Shown: positions 6,794 to 11,471 of the stretch, piece by piece
Layout of the letters: every line of letters starts with the position of its first letter
Position numbering within the stretch: position 1 is the stretch's first letter
DNA from: Veillonellaceae bacterium
GTDB lineage: Bacteria > Bacillota_C > Negativicutes > UBA1444
Assembly (NCBI GenBank): GCA_012798135.1
Contig: JAAZNU010000134.1
Span: 1 to 11,549 of the forward strand
Reading direction: 5' to 3'
Length of the DNA stretch: 11,549 nucleotides
Notes under the pieces: generated by a model
The model's database searches: none
Seen by the model: the letters and a program-made list of their open reading frames with translations, nothing else
Told to the model about the DNA's origin: nothing
Program-made: the position numbers and the translations under genes

Positions 6794-8539
6794 TTAGTAT
6801 CCGGTTATTGGGTCCACAAATAAGCGTCGCTTGTTAAATCGGCGTCGTGGACTTCCGCCTTCCTCATCATCCTCATCTATAAAGTCATCATCCCCATCTA
6901 AACCACGAGGCTTAAAGGATTTATAAACCGCAATCTTAACTGCGTCAAGTACGTCCATGTGTCTTGATGGGAATCCTTTAACCTCGTCTAATAGTTGAAG
7001 CTCAGCACTGCGGGTTGCCCAGACCATATTTTTGTTAAAGTAGGGTTGTAGTATATTTCGAATTGTCGTTTCTTTCTCACCTAAAGCTGGTATTCCTACA
7101 AGATTTAATAATACTCCTCGCCGAGCCTCTTCCTGACGTAATATCGGTATCATGGCCTTAAAGCCTGCTTGTGCTTCAACATACGTTGCAATAAGCGTGT
7201 TGTGATAGGTCTTCTTATATCCAAACAGCCAATCGAAAAAGGTTGTTGGTTCCACATACCCAGCATTCACGTTGATGATAAAGATTCGGTCCCGACTGTC
7301 CCGAGCAATCACAGCAGTAGCAGCCTTAGACGCATTTCGCCTACCAGTTGTGGAGCCACCAGATGGGTCACCAGCAGCCACCACGCAGCAATCTCGCAAA
7401 TAGACTTTTTGGGGAATACCATTGTCTAGGAATGTAATAATGAACTGGTTCTCCTCTGTATTCCATTCCAAATTACAGGTATTTATGGTGTAGGTAGACC
7501 ACTCACTTCCCAGTGCACCACGAGGTCGATTAAGATACTGCGTTTGAGCAGTCCAGGGGTCTTTCTCCATTAACTCCAAAATCTGATTAACTGAAAAAGC
7601 ATCGGGATTGATGCTGAACAACTCACCTTTCTCATCCTGTTGTAGTGCAGGCCGATAATAGGTTACCCACTCACCATCGGGCTTTATCGGATAATCCTGC
7701 TCAACCTCGTCCCAATATCCAACATGCTCCTTACTCGCTAACATAATAGGCTCGTAGGAATCGTCAATAGCGTATCTCGTACCAATAACAATTACTCGAG
7801 ACTTGACCCAACTGACAACCAATGTTCGAAGATTCGTATAAAGCCAGTTGGTCATGCGATACATTTCCGCCCCAGCCTGGCGGTCTGAGTTAAGCATATC
7901 CTCACCATTGATGTCGTCGCAATCAAAGACATCTACGTGGATACCTTGCGTAGAACCACCGGCAGTAATCGCCATCAAGTTGGGCTCTGGAAATCTTCTT
8001 GTGCGATTAGCAAGAATGAGTTCAATATCAGACCTGTTCTCTTTGACATATTCCGGATATAGCCACTTATGAAACTCATTATCAGAAAACGTGTAGATGG
8101 TTGTCTTAACAAAAGAAAGGGCTCTGTCGTAAATCTGTGAGGTACACCCAATACGAAGATTAGGATTGCGGAGTAGTTCCCAAGAATTAGCTCCATGGGA
8201 AAGAATGGTACTCTTATAGCACGCTCGTGGTATGAAGGCTCCCGCTTTGATGCCAGGCTCGGTCGCCACTCGCTGTCTGAAGTTCGCCATATCCACATGC
8301 AGCTCTGTATTTAGTAGGTCGTATGGCCCATCAAAACCAGCAATAAACTTGAGGTAGAACCATAAAGATACAAAACCAGCTTCTCGAATAAGCTGGCGGA
8401 CGCTCTCTGTTGCTTGGAAATTAGAGGACGAAAGTTCTGTTACTAACTGGGATAGGATTAAATGTGGGTTGGAATCCTTTGAGAATGTAGGCGCTAGTGG
8501 ATGAGGAGCAATCTCAAGTGCGGGCCAAACTTGACTCAT
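6794..8539 (-). CDS. terL: Terminase large subunit (packaging ATPase and nuclease)
   Basis: This is the motor that pumps DNA into the head and cuts it. Counting from the ATG at 8539 (581 residues), the N-terminal ATPase shows a Walker A-type loop in FIPRACYKST (102-111), Walker B-type VDVFDCDD (202-209) and the coupling segment VIGTRY (about 251-256). The C-terminal RNase H-like nuclease shows the expected acidic residues in AAGDPSGG (D391), TYVEAQ (E455) and HMDVLDAV (D529 or D532). An acidic stretch near the C-terminus (DGDDDFIDEDDEE) may contact partners. The frame extends 10 codons further to an ATG at 8569. I prefer 8539 because GGGGAG lies nine bases upstream and the overlap with the previous gene is shorter, but both starts are possible. 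The Walker A variant lacks the usual GKS glycine, as in several phage terminases. Confidence 0.92.
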   Translation of the reverse strand: MSQVWPALEIAPHPLAPTFSKDSNPHLILSQLVTELSSSNFQATESVRQLIREAGFVSLWFYLKFIAGFDGPYDLLNTELHVDMANFRQRVATEPGIKAGAFIPRACYKSTILSHGANSWELLRNPNLRIGCTSQIYDRALSFVKTTIYTFSDNEFHKWLYPEYVKENRSDIELILANRTRRFPEPNLMAITAGGSTQGIHVDVFDCDDINGEDMLNSDRQAGAEMYRMTNWLYTNLRTLVVSWVKSRVIVIGTRYAIDDSYEPIMLASKEHVGYWDEVEQDYPIKPDGEWVTYYRPALQQDEKGELFSINPDAFSVNQILELMEKDPWTAQTQYLNRPRGALGSEWSTYTINTCNLEWNTEENQFIITFLDNGIPQKVYLRDCCVVAAGDPSGGSTTGRRNASKAATAVIARDSRDRIFIINVNAGYVEPTTFFDWLFGYKKTYHNTLIATYVEAQAGFKAMIPILRQEEARRGVLLNLVGIPALGEKETTIRNILQPYFNKNMVWATRSAELQLLDEVKGFPSRHMDVLDAVKIAVYKSFKPRGLDGDDDFIDEDDEEGGSPRRRFNKRRLFVDPITGY

Positions 8540-8696
8540 GCAGCCATTCTCCCCAATCCTTGAGCTCATTAACGCCCTGGGATATTTCTATCGACTCTTC
8601 AGTTTGTTCCTGAAACAAACCATTTGCTGATGGTTGATAGACTTTGCCATCGTTACCCACGACTGCTGGTAGATGCGTAAGACTAAACAGAATCAT
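8514..8696 (-). CDS. Small protein between terminase genes, function unknown
   Basis: This 60-residue protein overlaps its upstream neighbour by 14 bases and the large terminase by 26 bases or more, so it is tightly embedded in the packaging operon. The N-terminus (MILFSLTHLPAVV) is mildly hydrophobic but too short and uncharged for a clear membrane anchor. The rest is polar and acidic (QEQTEESIEISQGVNELKDW). An AGGAG sequence lies seven bases before the ATG at 8696. The good ribosome binding site and conserved-style coupling support a real gene. Nothing in the sequence tells its role. A terminase accessory or a leftover of a split small terminase are possible readings. Confidence 0.6.
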   Translation of the reverse strand: MILFSLTHLPAVVGNDGKVYQPSANGLFQEQTEESIEISQGVNELKDWGEWLHESSLART

Positions 8697-9012
8697 TATG
8701 AGGCTCCTCTACAGGTGTTAATGCCTTTACCACACCTTGCAATCCCTTCAAGGCTTCTGCCATTTGAGGCATAAAGACATTTATTTGCGTATTATTTTGC
8801 TGAGGAAGTTCTGGCGGTTTCTGCCCCTTGTCTTTCCCCAATGCAGCAAGGATAGTTGTAGCTGCCTTGATGCGAGACTCAGGGTCAATATCTCCACGCA
8901 TCTGCTCGATAAGCGTTACGATAGCCATTTTCTCCAGAATGTTTTTATTCTTGGAGATAAAGTCCTCATCTTCCCCCTGAATGTCTGATAACTCTTCAAC
9001 CGTCATCTTCAT
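8683..9012 (-). CDS. Candidate terminase small subunit
   Basis: This 109-residue acidic, helical protein is the first gene of the packaging module. Small terminases bind the packaging start site on phage DNA and regulate the large subunit. The evidence is position (one short gene upstream of terL), size, and the segment DIDPESRIKAATTILAALG (41-59). That segment follows the style of small-terminase and terminase-associated proteins, where a run of the form RIKAA-x-x-(I/L)L precedes a Gly-Lys-rich linker. The tail QNNTQINVFMPQMAEALKGL (72-91) also fits. No clear N-terminal helix-turn-helix is visible, which is the main reason for caution. The ATG at 9012 has AGGA about seven bases upstream. An ATG two codons later is also possible. 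Confidence 0.55.
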   Translation of the reverse strand: MKMTVEELSDIQGEDEDFISKNKNILEKMAIVTLIEQMRGDIDPESRIKAATTILAALGKDKGQKPPELPQQNNTQINVFMPQMAEALKGLQGVVKALTPVEEPHNDSV

Positions 9013-9029
9013 ACTGTCATCCTAGTCTA

Positions 9030-9040
9030 AGTATATATCA
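9030..9040 (-). promoter_or_regulatory. Possible extended -10 promoter for the packaging operon
   Basis: Just after the U-run of the upstream terminator the minus strand reads TGATATATACT. This offers TGn plus TATATA (9040-9032) or TATACT (9035-9030) as a -10. There is no good -35 at the proper distance, because that place is taken by the terminator stem and U-run. A start near 9025 would leave a leader of only about 13 bases, similar to the short leader of the co-chaperonin unit. Weak support; read-through from upstream is the alternative. Confidence 0.3.
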
Positions 9041-9047
9041 GACAAGA

Positions 9048-9128
9048 AAAAAAGAAAAGCCCACCTGTGCCTAGGGGGAAAGCCTCTCTTACCTAGGGAG
9101 TTATAAGAGAGTTTTAACAGGTGGGCTT
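9048..9128 (-). terminator. Large structured terminator after the exported-protein gene
   Basis: A perfect 12-bp outer stem pairs 9128-9117 with 9068-9057 (AAGCCCACCTGT with ACAGGTGGGCTT on the minus strand). It is followed by a U-rich tract with a few C interruptions down to about 9048. It begins six bases after the stop codon of the exported-protein gene and precedes the packaging genes. The 48-base loop is itself structured: CTCTCTTA/TAAGAGAG (9111-9104 with 9091-9084) and CCTAGG/CCTAGG (9097-9092 with 9075-9070) interleave as in an H-type pseudoknot. On the plus strand no U-run follows, so it acts leftward. Confidence 0.85.
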
Positions 9129-9134
9129 GTAATT

Positions 9135-9704
9135 TCATTGTGGAATCAAAAACGCATAATTATATCGAGGCTCATCAGCAAACTGGACCATCACATACAG
9201 CAAGCTATCAAGCCGTACTCGTCGTAATGTCTGAGGGTCGATATAATCCTCATCAAAAAAGCGACTGGCTGTAACAAGTACTCTCGTACCTCCAATCGTT
9301 CCCGTTAAATGTGCTCCAATAAAATCTTTATTCGCATACTCATTATGGAACCATTGCGGTTGAATATCAACATGTAAGTCGAGAGGGCCAGAAATGATAC
9401 GCTGTGAGCGACCAAAATCCTGACCAGGCCCTAATAGTATTACCACATCTCTCATTGCACTTAGAGAACCTACAATTGTAAGACTACCTGGTGCACTGAA
9501 CCCCAAACTTTCGTAGGATTTTTTCATGTAGAAGTGATTGTCTCGTGATTCGTAGATAGCAGCAAGTGGATAGGTAGAGTAGACAAAACTTAAATCACCA
9601 GCGGACGTAGGCTCGGCGATACCATTCGCATACCCGTACTGGCTTAGGCTAATGCAAGCCAAAAAGCTCATAGCCCCAATCAAAGAACGTATCATCCGTT
9701 TCAT
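9135..9704 (-). CDS. Exported protein of unknown function, moron-like gene
   Basis: This 189-residue protein starts at the ATG at 9704, which has GGGAGG about six bases upstream. The frame continues to a TTG at 9731 with no better site. The N-terminus is a textbook Sec signal: MKRMIRSL, a hydrophobic core (IGAMSFLACISLS), then QYGYANG with a likely cut after ANG (about residue 26). The mature part of ~163 residues looks beta-rich, with LTIVGSLSAMRDVVILLGPG, FIGAHLTGTIGGTRVLVTASRFF and SLLYVMVQF. It has no cysteine after the signal and no lipobox. I recognise no family. It would act in the envelope or periplasm of the infected or lysogenic cell. It has its own promoter (9990-10018) and terminator (9048-9128). 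Host-surface modification or exclusion of other phages are common roles of such genes, but nothing here proves either. Confidence 0.8.
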   Translation of the reverse strand: MKRMIRSLIGAMSFLACISLSQYGYANGIAEPTSAGDLSFVYSTYPLAAIYESRDNHFYMKKSYESLGFSAPGSLTIVGSLSAMRDVVILLGPGQDFGRSQRIISGPLDLHVDIQPQWFHNEYANKDFIGAHLTGTIGGTRVLVTASRFFDEDYIDPQTLRRVRLDSLLYVMVQFADEPRYNYAFLIPQ

Positions 9705-9733
9705 ATCATACCTCCCTCGTATGACGAACAAGA

Positions 9734-9835
9734 TTAGCTCAGGAAGAGGATGTCAGCCGATGCGCTGTGGCTGTTGCCCCCCAACATACCGAAGCTAACA
9801 CGGGACTGGCGTGTGACCACTCGTTCCACTTCCAT
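9734..9835 (-). CDS. Possible very small protein (33 residues)
   Basis: An open frame from ATG at 9835 to TAA at 9736-9734 fills most of the leader just before the exported-protein gene. Its product begins MEVERVVTRQ and ends SADILFLS. It starts eight bases after the stop of the upstream small frame, which looks operon-like. The ribosome binding site is poor, since AGG abuts the ATG, although a GTG two codons later has better spacing. Part of it encodes the inverted, shortened copy of the repeat described at 9771-9787. The same DNA could instead be a structured untranslated leader. Confidence 0.2.
   Translation of the reverse strand: MEVERVVTRQSRVSFGMLGGNSHSASADILFLS
9771..9787 (-). repeat. 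Inverted, 4-base-shorter copy of the GC-rich 21-mer
   Basis: Read on the minus strand, ATGTTGGGGGGCAACAG equals the 21-base repeat at 584 and 10073 with the four bases GGCG removed. The sequence can fold as TGTTG-GGGGG-CAACA and is followed by CAGCC/GGCTG, so the leader here may be structured. Confidence 0.6.
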
Positions 9836-9843
9836 CCTGTTAG

Positions 9844-9966
9844 TTAAGTGCACATCCCTAACATTCTGGCAGTACTAAAATGGCTCAATGGGTCCGTTCC
9901 ACATTTCCAGGCATTGCTTCGTTTAGAGCACTGCACGACGAACAGTACTAAGACCACCCGCACCAT
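9844..9966 (-). CDS. Possible very small exported or membrane protein (40 residues)
   Basis: This open frame runs from ATG at 9966 (or GTG at 9963) to TAA at 9846-9844. It starts about 18 bases after the predicted transcription start and directly behind a GGGAGGGG purine run, the same short-leader layout as the co-chaperonin gene. GGAGG is only two bases from the ATG but five from the GTG, so GTG is the better start. The N-terminus MVRVVLVLFVVQCSKRS is a short hydrophobic run followed by a cysteine and basic residues, resembling a small lipoprotein or membrane-anchored peptide, although Gln before the Cys is a poor lipobox. If genuine it would be the first cistron of the exported-protein unit. 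Length alone cannot exclude chance. Confidence 0.3.
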   Translation of the reverse strand: MVRVVLVLFVVQCSKRSNAWKCGTDPLSHFSTARMLGMCT

Positions 9967-9989
9967 CCCCTCCCTGAACTCTACTTAGA

Positions 9990-10018
9990 AGTTTACTACA
10001 GAGCTGTGCAGATGTCAA
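9990..10018 (-). promoter_or_regulatory. Sigma70-type promoter of the exported-protein unit
   Basis: The minus strand has a consensus -35 TTGACA (10018-10013), a 17-base spacer, and -10 TAAACT (9995-9990). Transcription would start near 9984, about 280 bases before the exported-protein ATG. The sequence around it shares CTCTTGACAT and CTGTAGTA, at the same separation, with the co-chaperonin promoter. Confidence 0.75.
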
Positions 10019-10058
10019 GAGAAAATATCACGTTTTTTCATCTTTTTTTTTTGTTCCC

Positions 10059-10070
10059 TGTGGTACCACA
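10059..10070. repeat. Perfect 12-base palindrome upstream of the promoter
   Basis: TGTGGTACCACA reads the same on both strands. Its centre lies about 80 bases upstream of the predicted transcription start of the exported-protein unit, a reasonable position for a dimeric regulator. There is no second copy in the window, so function is only a guess. Confidence 0.35.
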
Positions 10071-10072
10071 AA

Positions 10073-10093
10073 ATGTTGGGGGGCAGGCGACAG
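10073..10093 (+). repeat. Intergenic copy of a 21-base GC-rich repeat
   Basis: Identical over 21 bases to 584-604 inside the adaptor-like gene, in the same orientation (core TTGGGGGGCAGGCGAC). A shortened inverted copy is at 9771-9787. The surrounding stretch to about 10222 is strongly purine-rich on the plus strand, has a small hairpin (GCGACC/GGTCGC, 10132-10146) and holds no convincing gene. Confidence 0.7.
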
Positions 10094-10227
10094 AAGGCAC
10101 AGTAGAGGAGATAGGAGTAGAGCACCAGGGGGCGACCGAAGGTCGCATCTTGGTCTGGTTGAGACAGAGGGAAGAGAGGGTTGAATGGAAGATAGCGCAG
10201 ATGGTGCGGTTTGTTAGAAGATAGTGT

Positions 10228-10284
10228 AATTATGTGGAATTATAAGTAATTATTACGAATTATATGGAATTATATGACAATTAT
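10228..10284. repeat. Phased AATTAT array, probable curved DNA
   Basis: AATTAT begins at 10228, 10238, 10248, 10258, 10268 and 10279, giving spacings of 10, 10, 10, 10 and 11 bases. Flanking bases are partly conserved, for example GGAATTATA twice. AATT tracts repeated once per helical turn are known to curve DNA. The array sits in a very AT-rich stretch (about 10223-10448) between the co-chaperonin terminator and the next promoter. No gene is seen in that stretch. Confidence 0.6.
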
Positions 10285-10301
10285 GGTTTTTTATAATCGT
10301 G

Positions 10302-10410
10302 TAAGTCGTTGTGGGACAAGGAGATAGAGGGACTATTATATATTTATGGGTATTTTCTATATTTATTTTTTATTTATTTATTTCCTAAGTTGTTGTGGTG
10401 TAAGGATATA
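10302..10410 (+). repeat. Pair of imperfect 25-base direct repeats
   Basis: Positions 10302-10326 and 10386-10410 match at 20 of 25 bases, with shared blocks TAAGT, GTTGTGG, AAGGA and ATA. They are 84 bases apart in otherwise AT-rich non-coding DNA. They could be binding sites or an old local duplication. Confidence 0.45.
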
Positions 10411-10448
10411 AAATAAAAAGAAATTATTTTTTCTATAATAATAATAAT

Positions 10449-10483
10449 AAAAAAAAAAAGAGCAGTCGGGCTGGGACTGCTCT
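10449..10483 (-). terminator. Intrinsic terminator of the co-chaperonin gene
   Basis: A 9-bp stem (AGAGCAGTC with GACTGCTCT, 10483-10475 with 10467-10459) with a 7-base loop is followed on the minus strand by 11 uninterrupted T (10459-10449, the first of which can pair in the stem). It begins seven bases after the stop codon. This is a strong leftward terminator that isolates the co-chaperonin unit from the exported-protein unit. Confidence 0.93.
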
Positions 10484-10489
10484 GGGTGG

Positions 10490-10804
10490 CTAGTCGGAGA
10501 TGACAGCGATGAGGTCTTTGATGTCGTAGCGGAGCAGACGGATGTCGGAGGTTTCGGTGAGAGCGATGCCCTGACCAGGAGCTGGGATGACAGTGTTGCC
10601 TGGAGCGATGTTGGTAATGTTGGAGCCGACCTTGAGGACGATGGCGTTGCGAGTTTCTTGGAGCTCAGTGTGGGCGTCGTGGGGGATGTAGAGGGAGCCA
10701 TAGGTGCGAACGAGTGGGATGTAGGCAATGATGGTGTCGGGCAGGGGGGTGATGGTGTTGAAGGGAGCAGGAAGAGATGAGAGAATGGCGTCTATAGGGG
10801 TCAT
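10490..10804 (-). CDS. GroES-like co-chaperonin
   Basis: This 104-residue protein resembles GroES/Hsp10, the lid that caps GroEL during protein folding. After a ~16-residue extension, ITPLPDTIIAYI (18-29) matches the first beta strand of GroES. A loop follows with GSLYIP (36-41) where GroES has the mobile loop tripeptide that binds GroEL; here it would be L-Y-I. Then come AIVLKVG (54-60), a short loop, PGNTVIPAPGQG (68-79, the GroES V-G-D-x-V strand region) and a C-terminal DIKDLIAVISD matching the E-x-D-I-L-A-I-V end. The dome loop present in E. coli GroES is missing or very short. Phage T4 gp31 is a known precedent for a phage lid that helps fold the capsid protein. No GroEL gene is in the window. 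AAAGGAGAA lies five bases before the ATG. Codons are biased to C endings. Confidence 0.8.
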   Translation of the reverse strand: MTPIDAILSSLPAPFNTITPLPDTIIAYIPLVRTYGSLYIPHDAHTELQETRNAIVLKVGSNITNIAPGNTVIPAPGQGIALTETSDIRLLRYDIKDLIAVISD

Positions 10805-10825
10805 GTAGGTTCTCCTTTAGGGGAT

Positions 10826-10854
10826 ATGGTACTACAGGAAAGGGAGAATGTCAA
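10826..10854 (-). promoter_or_regulatory. Sigma70-type promoter of the co-chaperonin gene
   Basis: The minus strand has a consensus -35 TTGACA (10854-10849), a 17-base spacer ending CTGTAG, and -10 TACCAT (10831-10826). Transcription would start near 10819, immediately before the ribosome binding site (10818-10810), giving a leader of about 15 bases. It shares its core with the promoter at 9990-10018. Confidence 0.75.
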
Positions 10855-10904
10855 GAGGTTGAACAAGATGACGATACTTTTGGGTAGGAGGTACAATTTA
10901 TATA

Positions 10905-10953
10905 GGGCACCTTCCCCCCGCCCGCCCTCGGGCCTTGCGGAAGTGGGTGGGGT
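10905..10953. other. GC-rich island at the edge of AT-rich DNA
   Basis: About 50 bases of very high GC (runs of C6, C3, C3 and GGGTGGGG) lie upstream of the co-chaperonin promoter and end abruptly where very AT-rich DNA begins. A small hairpin GCCCG/CGGGC (10920-10933) and a flanking CTTCC/GGAAG pair can form. No coding sense is seen. Confidence 0.4.
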
Positions 10954-10958
10954 ATCCT

Positions 10959-11422
10959 ACTACCATACTACCATAGCCTATGGTTAACATTGTAACGATA
11001 TTAGCAAAAACTATTATAGACTATATAGTCTATATATACCAATTATGGTACCACTATCAACCTAGAATTGACGCAATAACCATGGTTATATGCTTACAAT
11101 GCAATGAATTAAGGCGATTGCATGGTAATAGGATTATGTACTTTTTAATTTTATATCTATTTTTAATTTATTATTATTCTTTTTTTTTTTACATATATTT
11201 ATATATATATAGGTAATAACCTATATAGTAAAATAAAATAAATTAAAATAAATATAATAGTACTATGATAGTTATACACCATAAACCATAATAAATACTT
11301 ATACCATAAGGAATTATATAAATAATAGTCTTATGATAATCGGTACATAGTCCGTATATAATTAGCAATAGTCGCCTATAATTTATAATAGTATCCTAAC
11401 TACTTGCATTATAATGCTTTAC
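10959..11422. other. AT-rich non-coding stretch with palindromes
   Basis: No convincing gene is seen here. It opens with a tandem 8-mer (ACTACCAT at 10959 and 10967) overlapping an inverted pair CCATAG/CTATGG (10971-10983). It contains a perfect 20-base palindrome (11015-11034, half-site TATAGACTAT), a 9-bp inverted repeat TATATAGGT/ACCTATATA (11206-11227), a T11 run near 11180-11190, and a 12-base palindrome GCATTATAATGC (11406-11417). The composition is far more AT-rich than the head genes. It could be a regulatory or replication region, or decayed or recently joined DNA. Confidence 0.45.
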
Positions 11423-11453
11423 AAAAAAAAAGGCCTAGCATAATGCTAGGCCT
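11423..11453 (-). terminator. Intrinsic terminator of the rightmost partial gene
   Basis: A perfect 10-bp stem (AGGCCTAGCA with TGCTAGGCCT, 11453-11444 with 11440-11431) and 3-base loop are followed on the minus strand by a run of eight T (11430-11423). It lies 18 bases after the TAA of the partial gene at the right edge, so that gene is transcribed leftward and insulated from the co-chaperonin unit. Confidence 0.9.
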
Positions 11454-11471
11454 ATTACTAAAATACTTGTG

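Noticed and set aside
10029..10148. Minus-strand open frame of about 39 codons beginning MRPSVAPWC
   Set aside because: No ribosome binding site and no promoter close upstream. It ends in poly-A-derived lysines and looks like chance reading of pyrimidine-rich sequence.
10006..10224. Plus-strand open frame of 72 codons
   Set aside because: It starts inside the promoter of the exported-protein unit, has no ribosome binding site, and its composition follows the purine-rich DNA. Both neighbours are on the other strand.
10378..10728. Minus-strand open frame of 116 codons overlapping the co-chaperonin gene
   Set aside because: Its Ser/Thr/Pro-rich translation is an out-of-frame reading of the co-chaperonin gene and then runs through the terminator.
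10907..10933. Possible G-quadruplex on the minus strand of the GC-rich island
   Set aside because: The runs GGG, GGG and GGGGGG cannot give four three-base tracts with loops of at least one base, so only a weak two-layer form is possible.
10980..11216. Plus-strand open frame of 78 codons rich in Tyr, Ile and Leu
   Set aside because: It lies in AT-rich DNA, runs through a T11 tract and an inverted repeat, has no ribosome binding site, and its hydrophobic Tyr/Phe-rich end is what poly-T and TA repeats give by chance.
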